From NCBI GenBank assembly GCA_017544835.1, contig JAFYDI010000010.1, forward strand, positions 1-48,583: DNA of 48,583 nt, in the 5' to 3' direction. Below, piece by piece: positions 1 to 9,098 of the stretch. The position numbers were made by a program, and so were the translations under genes. How positions within the stretch are numbered: position 1 is the stretch's first letter; the number at the start of each line of letters is the position of its first letter. Under the pieces are notes generated by a model. It had not been told where the DNA came from and searched no databases. It worked only from the letters and a program-made list of their open reading frames with translations. Source of the DNA: Lachnospiraceae bacterium (GTDB lineage: Bacteria; Bacillota; Clostridia; Lachnospirales; Lachnospiraceae).

Positions 1-186
1 ACTCTTATCGACAATGAAATGATTATGAGCCTGCCTATGAAGGTTTTGTGTAAGGAGACATGCAAGGGATTGTGTCCCGTCTGCGGCAAGAACCGAAATT
101 TAGGTGAGTGCGGATGTGATACTTTTATCCCGGACCCCCGCATGGCAGCAATAAGTGATATTTTTAACGCGATTAAGGAGGTGTAA
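1..186 (+). CDS. yceD: YceD/DUF177 family protein (3' part only)
   Basis: This is the last 61 codons of a gene that enters from the left edge in frame 1 and stops with TAA at 184-186. The visible protein contains a cysteine cluster, C-x3-C-x3-C-x2-C, followed by a C-G-C pair, and then a proline-rich DPR segment. This matches the C-terminal part of DUF177/YceD proteins, which are nearly always encoded directly before rpmF and have been linked to 23S rRNA or L32 metabolism in other organisms. The rpmF start lies 2 bases after the stop, so the two are surely cotranscribed. The cysteine cluster probably binds zinc (inference). The N-terminal half lies outside the window. Confidence 0.85.
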   Translation, partial: TLIDNEMIMSLPMKVLCKETCKGLCPVCGKNRNLGECGCDTFIPDPRMAAISDIFNAIKEV

Positions 187-188
187 AG

Positions 189-368
189 ATGTCTATTTGT
201 CCCAAGAATAAATCTTCCAAAGGCAGAAGAGATAAGAGAAGAGCAAACTGGAAGATGAGCGCACCCACATTAGTAAAGTGCTCCAAGTGCGGCGCCCTTA
301 TGATGCCCCACAGAGTTTGCAAGGCTTGCGGTTCCTACAATAAGAAAGAAATCGTAGCTGCTGACTAA
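189..368 (+). CDS. rpmF: 50S ribosomal protein L32
   Basis: A 59-residue basic protein of the large ribosomal subunit. It opens with MSICPKNKSSKGRRDKRRAN, the usual L32 N-terminus, and carries two Cys-x2-Cys pairs (CSKCG near residues 33-37 and CKACG near 46-50), so it is the zinc-binding form of L32 rather than the cysteine-free paralogue. The ribosome site is AAGGAGG about 6-13 bases upstream, inside the end of yceD. A rho-independent terminator follows at 386-419, so the yceD-rpmF transcript probably ends there in part before plsX. Confidence 0.97.
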   Translation: MSICPKNKSSKGRRDKRRANWKMSAPTLVKCSKCGALMMPHRVCKACGSYNKKEIVAAD

Positions 369-385
369 TATTTGTTTAGCCTTTT

Positions 386-419
386 AAAGGATTCCACCGC
401 TATGGGGAGTCCTTTTTTT
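386..419 (+). terminator. rho-independent terminator after rpmF
   Basis: The arms AAAGGATTCC (386-395) and GGAGTCCTTT (406-415) form a 10-bp stem with one G-T wobble, followed immediately by a run of T. It sits 18 bases after the rpmF stop and upstream of the probable plsX promoter. Confidence 0.85.
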
Positions 420-420
420 C

Positions 421-449
421 TTGCTTTTTTTACGATACTTAGGTATAGT
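421..449 (+). promoter_or_regulatory. candidate promoter for plsX
   Basis: TTGCTT (421-426) and TATAGT (444-449) are separated by 17 bases, 49 bases before the plsX start and directly after the rpmF terminator. The -35 match is weak, so the call rests on position and the -10 element. Confidence 0.45.
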
Positions 450-497
450 AAAAGAAGTGATTTTTCCATGCATTTTTTGTTTCGAAAGGGAATTCGT

Positions 498-1508
498 ATG
501 GCTGAACTTATAAAGGTTTGTGTCGATGCTATGGGCGGTGACAACGCTCCCTCCGAGATTGTCAAGGGAGCCATCGATGCAGTCAATGAATGCGATAAGA
601 TTAAGTTATATCTGGTAGGTCAGGAAGCAGCGATTAATCCTGAACTTTCCAAGTATACATATGACTCGGAACGCGTTGAAGTGGTTAATGCGGAAGAGAT
701 TATAGACCCCAATGAGCCTCCGGTTCTTGCTATTCGTAAGAAGAAGGATTCGTCGATTGTAAGAAGCCTAGAGATGACCCGTGACGGTGTCTGTGATGCT
801 TTTGTATCGGCGGGTAGTACCGGTGCCGTTTTAGTAGGCGGTCAGGTAATCGTAGGCCGTATTAAAGGCGTTGAGAGACCTCCGCTTGCTCCCCTTATTC
901 CTACGACTGAAGGTGTAGCACTTTTAATTGACTGCGGTGCCAATGTCGATGCCCGCGCAAGCCACCTTGTTCAGTTTGCCAAGATGGGTTCCGTTTACAT
1001 GGAGAACGTTGTGGGAGTTAAGAATCCCCGCGTAGCCATTGTCAATATCGGCGCCGAGGAAGAGAAGGGTAATGCTCTTGTTAAGGAGACCTATCCTTTG
1101 CTTAAGAACTGCCCCGATATTAATTTTGTGGGAAGTATCGAGGCTCGAGATATTCCCAAGGGTGATGCGGATGTTATAGTATGTGAAGCATTTACCGGTA
1201 ACGTCATTCTTAAGATGTATGAAGGCGTTGCGGACGCGCTTATTACCGTTATCAAGAAGAGCCTTTTATCCAGTCTTAAGACCAAAATCGGTGCTTTACT
1301 TATTAAGAAGGACCTCAAGAAGACACTTAAGGGATTCTCACTTGAAGATTACGGCGGAGCGCCGCTTCTTGGACTTAACGGTCTTGTAATTAAGACTCAC
1401 GGAAGCTCCAAGGCTATAGAGATTAAGAATTCTGTTTTGCAGGCTGTTGTATTCAAAGAACAGAGCATCAACGAGAAATTCACTGCCAAGCTTAAATCGG
1501 CAGATTAA
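498..1508 (+). CDS. plsX: phosphate acyltransferase PlsX
   Basis: PlsX converts acyl-ACP and phosphate to acyl-phosphate and ACP, the first committed step of phosphatidic acid synthesis in Gram-positive bacteria; PlsY (25798-26490 here) uses the product. The 336-residue protein starts with the family signature VCVDAMGGDNAP (residues 7-18) and carries SAGSTGAVL and an IDCGAN segment typical of PlsX. I chose the ATG at 498, preceded by GAAAGGGA, because a longer reading frame from 372 runs through the terminator and lacks any conserved sequence. The gene is followed 19 bases later by acpP, which supplies the acyl carrier. PlsX is a peripheral membrane enzyme. Length and motifs are normal. Confidence 0.96.
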   Translation: MAELIKVCVDAMGGDNAPSEIVKGAIDAVNECDKIKLYLVGQEAAINPELSKYTYDSERVEVVNAEEIIDPNEPPVLAIRKKKDSSIVRSLEMTRDGVCDAFVSAGSTGAVLVGGQVIVGRIKGVERPPLAPLIPTTEGVALLIDCGANVDARASHLVQFAKMGSVYMENVVGVKNPRVAIVNIGAEEEKGNALVKETYPLLKNCPDINFVGSIEARDIPKGDADVIVCEAFTGNVILKMYEGVADALITVIKKSLLSSLKTKIGALLIKKDLKKTLKGFSLEDYGGAPLLGLNGLVIKTHGSSKAIEIKNSVLQAVVFKEQSINEKFTAKLKSAD

Positions 1509-1527
1509 TCAGGAAGTTGGTTAGAAT

Positions 1528-1761
1528 ATGGAAGAAGAAATTTTGAAACAGATTATTGCCGAGGTTATGAAAGTCGACCCCCGCGAAATCGATGAAGATA
1601 CAACTCTTATTGAAGATCTCGGAGCCGATTCTTTGGACGTTTTAAGAATCATCATTAACATTGAAGAACGGTTTAACTTAAAGCTTCCCGGCAATGCGGT
1701 TAATGAACTTTTAACCCCCGCCGATGCAATCAAAATGATTAAAAAAGTAAAGAAAGCGTGA
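1528..1761 (+). CDS. acpP: acyl carrier protein
   Basis: A 77-residue, mostly acidic helical protein that carries growing fatty acyl chains on a 4'-phosphopantetheine arm. The attachment site is Ser35 in the motif G-A-D-S-L-D (residues 32-37), which is intact. The C-terminus is unusually lysine-rich (KMIKKVKKA), whereas many ACPs end in acidic residues. AGGAAG at 1511-1516 is the ribosome site. The gene lies between plsX and rnc, a common Firmicutes arrangement. No fabD or fabG lies here, so the rest of the fatty acid set must be elsewhere. The stop codon lies in the loop of the terminator at 1749-1775. Confidence 0.96.
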   Translation: MEEEILKQIIAEVMKVDPREIDEDTTLIEDLGADSLDVLRIIINIEERFNLKLPGNAVNELLTPADAIKMIKKVKKA

Positions 1762-1775
1762 GCTTTCTTTCTTTT
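1749..1775 (+). terminator. hairpin terminator overlapping the end of acpP
   Basis: AAAGAAAGC (1749-1757) and GCTTTCTTT (1762-1770) form a perfect 9-bp stem with loop GTGA, followed by CTTTT. The acpP stop TGA falls in the loop. Because no promoter is obvious before rnc, it may act as a partial terminator that lowers rnc-smc-ftsY expression relative to acpP. Confidence 0.7.
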
Positions 1776-1802
1776 ACGAGAACCCTTAAAGAAAGGTGAC
1801 TT

Positions 1803-2513
1803 ATGAATTCACAAGAAGCGGTAGAGAGCTTGGAGCGTGAAATCGGCTACACTTTTAAGAACAAAGAACTCCTGCTTGAAGCACTCACTCACAGCTCATA
1901 TACCAACGAAATGAAGATTAACAAAAGAAACCATTACGAAAGACTTGAGTTCTTAGGCGATGCCGTACTGGAACTTTTGTCAAGCGAGTTTCTTTTTGAA
2001 AGATTCCCCGATGTTCCCGAAGGCGGACTTTCCAAGAAGCGCGCCTCCATGGTATGTGAACAATCCCTCGCAATATGCGCAAGAAGCATGAATCTTGGCG
2101 ACTGCATTTTCTTTGGCAAAGGCGAAGAAGCGGCAGGCGGCAGGAACAAAGATTCTATCCTTGCGGATGTTACTGAGGCAGTACTCGGCGCCATATATCT
2201 TGACGGCGGCCTCGAGCGTGCTCGCGACTATGTCAACAGACATGTTCTTTTTGAACTCAAAGAAGACGAGCTTTTCGTAGACAGCAAGACCATCTTGCAG
2301 GAAAGAGTTCAGCATTTCAAAGAAGGCGGTGTACTTGAATATACCGTAATTAAGGAATCGGGACCCGAACACGCCAAGATATTTACCGTGCAGGTAAGCT
2401 TAGACGGTAAGCCCCTTGCCGAGGGCGAAGGTCATACCAAAAAATCGGCTCAGCAGGAAGCGGCCAAGGCTGCCATCCCCACTTTAGAAAAACTCGATTG
2501 GAAGACAGTTTAA
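1803..2513 (+). CDS. rnc: ribonuclease III
   Basis: RNase III cleaves double-stranded RNA and matures rRNA precursors and some mRNAs. The 236-residue protein has the nuclease domain at about residues 10-150, with the signature ERLEFLGDAVLEL at 46-58; the metal ligands are Glu49 and Asp53, then Asp122 and Glu125 (D-V-T-E). A double-stranded RNA-binding domain spans about 160-232, ending in G-x-G-x-S-K-K-x-A-x-x-x-A-A. AAAGAAAGGTG before ATG 1803 is the ribosome site. smc begins one base after the stop, so translation is probably coupled. Length is standard. Confidence 0.97.
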   Translation: MNSQEAVESLEREIGYTFKNKELLLEALTHSSYTNEMKINKRNHYERLEFLGDAVLELLSSEFLFERFPDVPEGGLSKKRASMVCEQSLAICARSMNLGDCIFFGKGEEAAGGRNKDSILADVTEAVLGAIYLDGGLERARDYVNRHVLFELKEDELFVDSKTILQERVQHFKEGGVLEYTVIKESGPEHAKIFTVQVSLDGKPLAEGEGHTKKSAQQEAAKAAIPTLEKLDWKTV

Positions 2514-2514
2514 A

Positions 2515-5500
2515 ATGTATTTAAAAAGTATAGAAGTACACGGATTTAAATCCTTTGCCAATAAAATACTCTTTAATTTCGAAGAAGGCATCACAGGTAT
2601 CGTGGGACCTAACGGTTCCGGTAAGAGTAACGTTGCCGATGCCGTCAGATGGGTACTCGGTGAGCAGCGTATCAAGCAGCTGCGCGGTGCCTCAATGCAG
2701 GACGTTATTTTCTCGGGTACAGAGCTTAGAAAGCCCATGAGCTACGCATATGTAGCCATTACCCTCGACAACTCGGATCACAAACTCGCAATCGATTATG
2801 ATGAAGTAACGGTAGCCAGACGAATCTATCGCTCCGGTGAAAGCGAGTATCTTATTAACGGCACGGTCTGCCGTCTCAAAGACGTTAACGAACTTTTCTA
2901 CGACACAGGTATAGGTAAAGAAGGCTATTCAATTATCGGACAGGGCCAGATTGATAAGATTCTCTCCGGTAAGCCCGAAGATCGTCGTGAACTTTTCGAC
3001 GAAGCCGCAGGTATCGTTAAGTTTAAACATCGCAAGGAAACAGCGGTTAAGAAGCTTGAGTCCGAAGAGGCTAACCTTGTACGTGTTAAGGACATTCTTG
3101 CCGAACTTGAGAAACAGGTCGGCCCCCTTGAGAAACAGGCCGAGGTAGCCAAGATTTACCTTAAGAAGAAAGAAGAGTTAAAGTCACTTGACGTTAACGT
3201 ATTCCTTCTTGAAAATAACCGTCTCAAAGAGCAGTTAGACTCCGTACTTGATAAGACCCGCATTGCCACCGACGAATATGACGAGACCAATGTCCGCTAC
3301 GAGAATACCAAGAACGAGTACGAGCAGATTGAAGAAGAAATTGCCACATTAAATGACAAGATTGAAAATGCCAGAGCAGACCTCTCCAATACCAACGTAT
3401 TAAGAGAGAAACTTGAAGGCGAAATCCTGGTACTCAAAGAACAGATTAAGTCAGGCAAGCTCAACGAAGAGAACTTGCGCGAGCGCCTCGTAGTAATCAA
3501 CCGCGACCGCGAGTCCCGCGAGAAGAACCGCGACGAAGTACTTAAGGAAAAGAAAGTAAACGATGAACAGATGGCTTCCCTCGTTGAAAGTAAGAACGAG
3601 GCTCAGGAGCTTCTTTTAAATGTTCAGAAACAGATAGAAGACTTAACCGCCAGAATTGAAGACGGCAAGAACACAATCATCGGAGAGCTTAATCACAGAG
3701 CCACCATTAAGGCTGAAATCGGTCGTTACGACACGATGAAAGAGCAGATTAATATCCGTAAAGCAGAGCTTAATTCCAAGCTCCTTGCTGCCAAGTCCGA
3801 TGAGGTTAAACAGGACGAAGACATTAAGAAATTCCTTGAAGAGCAAGACGCCATCGATGCCGAAATCGCCAAGATGAATGATACCCTTAAGAAGGGCGAG
3901 AGCACTGTAGAAGGCATCAGATCCACTCTTTCCGATAAGGACAAGGAACTTCGCGATTTACAGACCTTTTATACTCAGGACAAGTCCAAGCTCGAAGCTC
4001 TTACCAACATAACCGAACGCTACGAAGGCTATGGCGGCAGCGTTAAGAAGGTAATGGAGCAGAAGGATACCACAAAGGGTATCATTGGCGTAGTAGCCGA
4101 CATTATTAAAGTTGAAGAGAAATACGAGACTGCAATTGAAACGGCTCTCGGCGGTAATATTCAGAATATCGTTACCGATGACGAGAATACGGTTAAGAAG
4201 ATGATTGCATTCCTTAAGAAGAATCGTTTTGGACGAGCAACCTTCCTTCCTCTTACCGGTATTGCCAAGCCTCAGGAATTTAAGACCCCCGAAGTCCTTG
4301 ATGAAAAGGGTGTTATCGGCATGGCTGACGAACTTGTATCCACCGACAAGAAATACGTTAACGTTGCCAAGGCTATGCTTGGTCGAATTGTTGTGGTAGA
4401 TAATGTCGATAATGCAATAGCAATTTTCAAGAAATTCGAGCAGGGCGTAAGAATGGTTACTCTCGAAGGAGAACTGTTTGTACCCGGAGGCGCTATTTCC
4501 GGCGGTGCTTTCAAGAACTCTTCCAATTTGTTAAGCCGTCGCCGTGAAATTGAAGAACTTGAGAAGAAGATTAAAGAATACAAGCAAAAGATTGCCGACA
4601 CAGAGAAGGAAATCGAAGAATTAAAGCAGAAACGCAACAAGCTTCGTATGGACAATGAATCTCTCAAGGTCGACATTCAGAAGAAATACATCGAGCAGAA
4701 CACCGCAATCTTAAACGTTGAAAAAGCCAAGGAGAAGAAAAACGAGGCAATACTCGGCTCCGTAAACCTTCGCAACGAAGGTGTCGAAATCGAAGAACAA
4801 CTCAAAGAAATCGAGCTTCGCAAGGAAGACATTATCAAATCTCTTTCCGATTCAGAAGCTCTTGAGAAAGACCTTACCAAGAAAATTGCCGAGAGTTCAT
4901 CGGAACTTGATCTCATCAGAGAGAGAGAAAGCGAATACTCCACAGATCTTACAAGGTGGGATCTTGAAGTTAATAAAATGCTTCAGAAGCAGGATTTCGT
5001 CAATCAGAACTTACACCGTATCGAGGACGAAATCAGCCGCTTCGTAATTGATGCCCGCGAACTTGAAGAAAAGATTTCAAAGGGCGCCGAAGATATGGCT
5101 CTTAAGGAGAATAACATTTCCGAAATCGAGAAGACCATCGTAGAGAGTCACTCATCTCAGGACAAAAAGCAGACCGAACTTACTGAAGACATTAACAAGC
5201 GTGACAACCTTAACGAGAAGCAGAAATCTTTCTTTAAGACAAGAGAAGAAATCTCTGAGCGAATTTCCGCACTTGATAAAGAACTCTACAGACTCGGCGC
5301 TCAGAAAGAGAAATATGAAGAGGCCATCGAATCTCAGATTTCCTACATGTGGGAAGAATATGAGATTACACTTTCCGATGCCGGCTCCTTAAGAGACGAG
5401 TCCATGACCGACTTATCCGGCATGAAGAAAGAAATCGGCAAGGTCAAAGAAGCCATTAAGAAACTCGGTGACGTTAACGTTAACGCTATCGAGGATTACA

Positions 5501-6075
5501 GAAACTTAATGGAGCGTTACACTTTCCTTAAGACTCAGCATGACGACCTTGTGGAGGCCAAGGAAACACTTCAGGGTATCATCACGGAGCTCGATGAAGC
5601 AATGCGTAAGCAATTTGCAGAGAGCTTTAAAGATATCAACGAAGAATTTGATAAGGTATTTAAAGAACTCTTCGGAGGCGGTAAGGGTACTCTTGAACTT
5701 ATCGAGGAAGAAGACATTCTTGAGGCGGGCATTCGTATCATCGCACAGCCCCCGGGCAAGAAGCTTCAGAATATGATGCAGCTCTCCGGCGGTGAGAAGG
5801 CTCTTACCGCAATAGCACTTCTTTTTGCAATTCAGAACCTTAAGCCTTCACCGTTCTGTCTCTTGGACGAAATTGAAGCAGCACTTGACGAAAGCAACGT
5901 AGACCGCTTTGCCAAGTACCTTCACAAGCTTACCAGACACACCCAGTTCATAGTAATTACCCACAGACGCGGTACCATGCAGAAGGCTGACCGCTTATAC
6001 GGTATTACCATGCAGGAGAAGGGTGTATCCGCACTCGTAAGTGTTAATTTGATAGATAAGGATTTGGACGATTAA
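2515..6075 (+). CDS. smc: chromosome segregation ATPase SMC
   Basis: The SMC subunit of bacterial condensin organises and segregates the nucleoid together with ScpA and ScpB, which are not encoded here. The 1186-residue protein has the full plan: N-terminal ATPase half with Walker A GPNGSGKS (31-38); a long coiled coil to about residue 500; a hinge at about 505-665 containing the G-G-N-I-Q-N segment; a returning coiled coil; and a C-terminal head with the signature LSGGEKALTA and Walker B CLLDEIEAALDESN. Lysine and glutamate dominate the coils. The 1-base gap to rnc and the shared base with ftsY (TAATG) make rnc-smc-ftsY one unit. Confidence 0.98.
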   Translation: MYLKSIEVHGFKSFANKILFNFEEGITGIVGPNGSGKSNVADAVRWVLGEQRIKQLRGASMQDVIFSGTELRKPMSYAYVAITLDNSDHKLAIDYDEVTVARRIYRSGESEYLINGTVCRLKDVNELFYDTGIGKEGYSIIGQGQIDKILSGKPEDRRELFDEAAGIVKFKHRKETAVKKLESEEANLVRVKDILAELEKQVGPLEKQAEVAKIYLKKKEELKSLDVNVFLLENNRLKEQLDSVLDKTRIATDEYDETNVRYENTKNEYEQIEEEIATLNDKIENARADLSNTNVLREKLEGEILVLKEQIKSGKLNEENLRERLVVINRDRESREKNRDEVLKEKKVNDEQMASLVESKNEAQELLLNVQKQIEDLTARIEDGKNTIIGELNHRATIKAEIGRYDTMKEQINIRKAELNSKLLAAKSDEVKQDEDIKKFLEEQDAIDAEIAKMNDTLKKGESTVEGIRSTLSDKDKELRDLQTFYTQDKSKLEALTNITERYEGYGGSVKKVMEQKDTTKGIIGVVADIIKVEEKYETAIETALGGNIQNIVTDDENTVKKMIAFLKKNRFGRATFLPLTGIAKPQEFKTPEVLDEKGVIGMADELVSTDKKYVNVAKAMLGRIVVVDNVDNAIAIFKKFEQGVRMVTLEGELFVPGGAISGGAFKNSSNLLSRRREIEELEKKIKEYKQKIADTEKEIEELKQKRNKLRMDNESLKVDIQKKYIEQNTAILNVEKAKEKKNEAILGSVNLRNEGVEIEEQLKEIELRKEDIIKSLSDSEALEKDLTKKIAESSSELDLIRERESEYSTDLTRWDLEVNKMLQKQDFVNQNLHRIEDEISRFVIDARELEEKISKGAEDMALKENNISEIEKTIVESHSSQDKKQTELTEDINKRDNLNEKQKSFFKTREEISERISALDKELYRLGAQKEKYEEAIESQISYMWEEYEITLSDAGSLRDESMTDLSGMKKEIGKVKEAIKKLGDVNVNAIEDYRNLMERYTFLKTQHDDLVEAKETLQGIITELDEAMRKQFAESFKDINEEFDKVFKELFGGGKGTLELIEEEDILEAGIRIIAQPPGKKLQNMMQLSGGEKALTAIALLFAIQNLKPSPFCLLDEIEAALDESNVDRFAKYLHKLTRHTQFIVITHRRGTMQKADRLYGITMQEKGVSALVSVNLIDKDLDD

Positions 6076-7031
6076 TGGCTGATAAGGACAAAAAAGAAAA
6101 AACAGGTTTTTTTGCCAAATTAAAATCGGGACTTTCTAAGACCAGAAGCGGCTTTGTAAGCGGCATGGATTCAATCTTTAAAGTCTTTAAGTCAATTGAC
6201 GAAGAGTTTTACGAAGAACTTGAAGAGATGCTTATTATGGGCGATGTGGGCATCAATACCACGGAGACTTTGATTGATGAACTTAAAGATTCAGTTAAGA
6301 AGAATCATGTTCATGAGCCCGCAGAGTGCCGAGAACTTTTGATAGATTTAATTAAAGAGAAAATGCTTCCGCCGGAAGACGCGTATTCTTTTACAGATGA
6401 AAGAACCGTAATAATGGTAGTCGGCGTTAACGGCGTAGGCAAGACCACAACAGTAGGTAAGCTCGCAGGACGCATGAAAGAATCGGGCAAGAAGGTTCTT
6501 GTAGCCGCTGCCGACACTTTCAGAGCTGCAGCCAATGAACAGCTTACCAGATGGGCCGAAAGAGCCGGCGTAGATATTGTTTCTTCCAAGGAAGGAACAG
6601 ACCCCGCAAGCGTTGTATATGATGCTTGCACAGCTGCCAAGGCCAGAAACGTGGACGTGCTTCTTTGCGATACTGCAGGACGCCTTCACAACAAGAAGAA
6701 TCTCATGGACGAACTTGCCAAGATGAACAGAGTTGTGGACAGAGAGTATCCGGGCGCAAGACGAGAGACTTGGGTAGTACTTGATGCGACGACAGGCCAG
6801 AACGCTTTACATCAGGCAAGAGAATTTAATGAAGCTGCAAGCTTAAACGGTATTGTACTTACCAAGATGGACGGCACTGCCAAAGGCGGTATTGCCATCG
6901 CTATTGCAAGTGAGCTTAATATTCCCGTTAAATACATAGGTGTTGGTGAAGGTATTGATGACCTTCAAAGATTTGATGCAGAAGAATTTGTTAGTGCGTT
7001 ATTTGATAGCGGCGATGCCGGGGAGGAATAA
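6075..7031 (+). CDS. ftsY: signal recognition particle receptor FtsY
   Basis: FtsY is the membrane-associated GTPase that receives ribosome-SRP complexes and hands nascent membrane proteins to SecYEG; its partner Ffh is at 9551-10902. The 318-residue protein is a short form, lacking the long acidic A domain of enterobacteria. An N-domain helical bundle occupies about residues 10-95. The G domain has G1 GVNGVGKT (117-124), G3 DTAGRL (199-204) and G4 TKMD (263-266). The N-terminal stretch is lysine-rich and suits peripheral membrane binding. The start ATG shares a base with the smc stop. Confidence 0.97.
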   Translation: MADKDKKEKTGFFAKLKSGLSKTRSGFVSGMDSIFKVFKSIDEEFYEELEEMLIMGDVGINTTETLIDELKDSVKKNHVHEPAECRELLIDLIKEKMLPPEDAYSFTDERTVIMVVGVNGVGKTTTVGKLAGRMKESGKKVLVAAADTFRAAANEQLTRWAERAGVDIVSSKEGTDPASVVYDACTAAKARNVDVLLCDTAGRLHNKKNLMDELAKMNRVVDREYPGARRETWVVLDATTGQNALHQAREFNEAASLNGIVLTKMDGTAKGGIAIAIASELNIPVKYIGVGEGIDDLQRFDAEEFVSALFDSGDAGEE

Positions 7032-7037
7032 TAGAGA

Positions 7038-8255
7038 ATGGACGAGTTGACACTTAAGAACTTTGAGGCGGCTTCCGAGAAAGTCAAAGAAGTCACCCTT
7101 GACACCAAGCTTGTATACAGCGATTATTTCAGCGACAAGACAGGCAATAAAGTCTATCTTAAACCTGAAAACATGCAGTTTACCGGAGCATACAAGGTAA
7201 GAGGCGCATACTATAAGATGAGCACTCTTACAGATGATGAGCGTAAGAAAGGCATTATTACCGCTTCCGCAGGCAATCATGCTCAGGGTGTTGCATATGC
7301 TGCCAAGTGTTATGGCGTTAAGGCTGTTATTGTAATGCCTACCACGACGCCTCTTATTAAGGTTAACCGTACCAAGAGCTACGGCGCAGAGGTTGTTTTA
7401 TACGGAGACGTATACGACGAAGCGTGCCAGAAAGCTTATGAACTTGCGGATGAGAAGGGATATACCTTTATTCATCCTTTTGACGATTTCGGCGTAGCAA
7501 CGGGACAGGGCTCCATCGCTATGGAAATTGTTAAGGAACTTCCCCTTGTAGATTACATTCTGGTACCCATCGGAGGAGGCGGACTTGCAACAGGTGTTTC
7601 AACTCTTGCCAAGATGCTTAATCCCAAGATTAAGGTAATCGGTGTTGAGCCCGAAGGTGCCGCATGCCTTAAGGCATCTCTTGAAGCCGGCAAGGTTGTT
7701 ACGCTTGATAAGGTTAACACCATAGCAGACGGTACCGCGGTTAAGACTCCAGGCTCCAAATTGTTCCCTTATCTTCAGAAGAACCTTGATTCCATCATTA
7801 CGGTTCCCGATGAAGACCTTGTAGTGGCATTCCTCGACATGGTTGAGAACCACAAGATGGTAGTAGAGAATTCCGGTCTTTTATCCGTAGCTGCATTAAG
7901 ACAGCTCGATGTAAAGGATAAGAAGGTCGTATGTATTCTTTCAGGCGGTAACATGGATGTGATTACAATGTCATCCGTTGTTTCGCAGGGACTTATTTTA
8001 AGAGACAGAATCTTTACCGTATCCGTTTTACTTCCCGATAAGCCCGGCCAGCTTTCCAAGGTCGCAGACGTAATTGCCAAGCAAAACGGTAACGTAATCA
8101 AGCTTGAACACAACCAGTTTGTATCCATCAACAGAAACGCAGCCGTTGAACTTCGTATCACTCTCGAAGCTTTCGGAACCGAGCACAAGGAAACAATTAT
8201 CAAGAAACTTGAAGAAGAAGGCTACAAGCCCAGAGTCGTACGTACCAACATCTGA
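7038..8255 (+). CDS. ilvA: threonine ammonia-lyase with C-terminal ACT domain
   Basis: A PLP enzyme that deaminates threonine to 2-oxobutanoate for isoleucine synthesis or catabolism. In the 405-residue protein, the Schiff-base lysine is Lys53 in T-G-A-Y-K-V-R-G, the substrate loop is SAGNHAQG (about 77-84) and the phosphate-binding loop is GGGGLATG. A single ACT domain (about 325-400, beginning VSVLLPDKPGQLSKVADV) suggests allosteric amino acid control. The length and single ACT domain match the ilvA_1Cterm-type subfamily rather than the 500-residue two-ACT biosynthetic enzyme, so tdcB would also be a defensible name. GGGAGG at 7021-7026 is the ribosome site. It follows ftsY by 6 bases and precedes a regulator by 9. 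Confidence 0.92.
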   Translation: MDELTLKNFEAASEKVKEVTLDTKLVYSDYFSDKTGNKVYLKPENMQFTGAYKVRGAYYKMSTLTDDERKKGIITASAGNHAQGVAYAAKCYGVKAVIVMPTTTPLIKVNRTKSYGAEVVLYGDVYDEACQKAYELADEKGYTFIHPFDDFGVATGQGSIAMEIVKELPLVDYILVPIGGGGLATGVSTLAKMLNPKIKVIGVEPEGAACLKASLEAGKVVTLDKVNTIADGTAVKTPGSKLFPYLQKNLDSIITVPDEDLVVAFLDMVENHKMVVENSGLLSVAALRQLDVKDKKVVCILSGGNMDVITMSSVVSQGLILRDRIFTVSVLLPDKPGQLSKVADVIAKQNGNVIKLEHNQFVSINRNAAVELRITLEAFGTEHKETIIKKLEEEGYKPRVVRTNI

Positions 8256-8264
8256 TTTAAGACT

Positions 8265-9098
8265 ATGTACAAGAAACAAGGTTATTTAACCAAGGAATTT
8301 AAAATATTCCACATTAAGGATAAAACCGATAAAACCTTTGATTTCCACTATCATGATTTTTACAAGATTATAGTGTTTATTAAAGGCGACGTAATATACA
8401 GTATCGAAGGGAAGAATTACGAGCTTAAGCCCCAGGATATCGTGCTTGTTCAGAAGAACGAGATTCATAAGCCCGTAATCAATCCCGAAGTCGAATATGA
8501 AAGGATTGTGCTTTATTTGTCACAGTCCTTTTTGATTAAAGAACCTGTCTTTATGGAAGCCTTTAACGCTGAGAAAGACACACATACCAACGTTATGAGC
8601 GTATCGGACATAGACTTTTCGAAGATTAAGGATGCGCTTGAAAAATCGGTTAAGTGTATTTCTTCCGGAGAGTTTGCAGGCGACTTGAAAGGCAAGTGCG
8701 AGCTTATGAAGGCACTGCTTATTATCAACGAATCCGTCCATGTTAACGGTCTGCAATTTGAAGGCCACGTTTCATATGATAAGCGCATACTTGAAGTATG
8801 TGATTACATTGATAACCACATCAAAGAAGATTTGTCGGTTGAAGCGCTTTGCAATAAGTTCTATATCAGCAAGTACTACTTCATGCACAAGTTTAAAGAA
8901 TACACCGGCGTCACGGTTCATAGCTATATTCTTGAGAAGAGAATACAGCACGTAGCAAGACTTGCCGAGGCAGGCTGGAAGGTAACGGCAGCATGTACTG
9001 AAGCGGGCTTTAAAGATTATTCCACCTACTTAAGAGCCAAAAAGCGTCTTTCCTCACGTCTCGTGGGTGCAGGAGATGCCGATAAAACCGAGGAATAG
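8265..9098 (+). CDS. AraC family transcriptional regulator
   Basis: A 277-residue regulator. Residues 1-100 form a cupin-like sensor (F-H-Y-H-D-F-Y near 27-33, D-I-V-L-V-Q-K-N-E-I-H-K near 54-65). Residues from about 170 form the double helix-turn-helix DNA-binding domain (LSVEALCNKFYISKYYFMHKFKEY..., then VTAACTEAGFKDYSTYLRA). The last 20 residues (KKRLSSRLVGAGDADKTEE) depart from the family, which normally continues F-K-K-x-[FY]-G-x-S-P. The gene begins 9 bases after ilvA and probably shares its transcript, so control of ilvA or of amino acid use is a guess from position only. The ligand cannot be read from sequence. Confidence 0.85.
   Translation: MYKKQGYLTKEFKIFHIKDKTDKTFDFHYHDFYKIIVFIKGDVIYSIEGKNYELKPQDIVLVQKNEIHKPVINPEVEYERIVLYLSQSFLIKEPVFMEAFNAEKDTHTNVMSVSDIDFSKIKDALEKSVKCISSGEFAGDLKGKCELMKALLIINESVHVNGLQFEGHVSYDKRILEVCDYIDNHIKEDLSVEALCNKFYISKYYFMHKFKEYTGVTVHSYILEKRIQHVARLAEAGWKVTAACTEAGFKDYSTYLRAKKRLSSRLVGAGDADKTEE

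Noticed and set aside
372-497. Longer plsX reading frame starting at 372
   Set aside because: It runs through the rpmF terminator and the candidate promoter, has no conserved sequence, and the ATG at 498 has a good ribosome site.
6348-6689. Minus-strand open frames inside ftsY (and similar ones inside smc and trmD)
   Set aside because: They are antisense shadows of strongly conserved genes, with compositions expected from the opposite strand and no ribosome sites.
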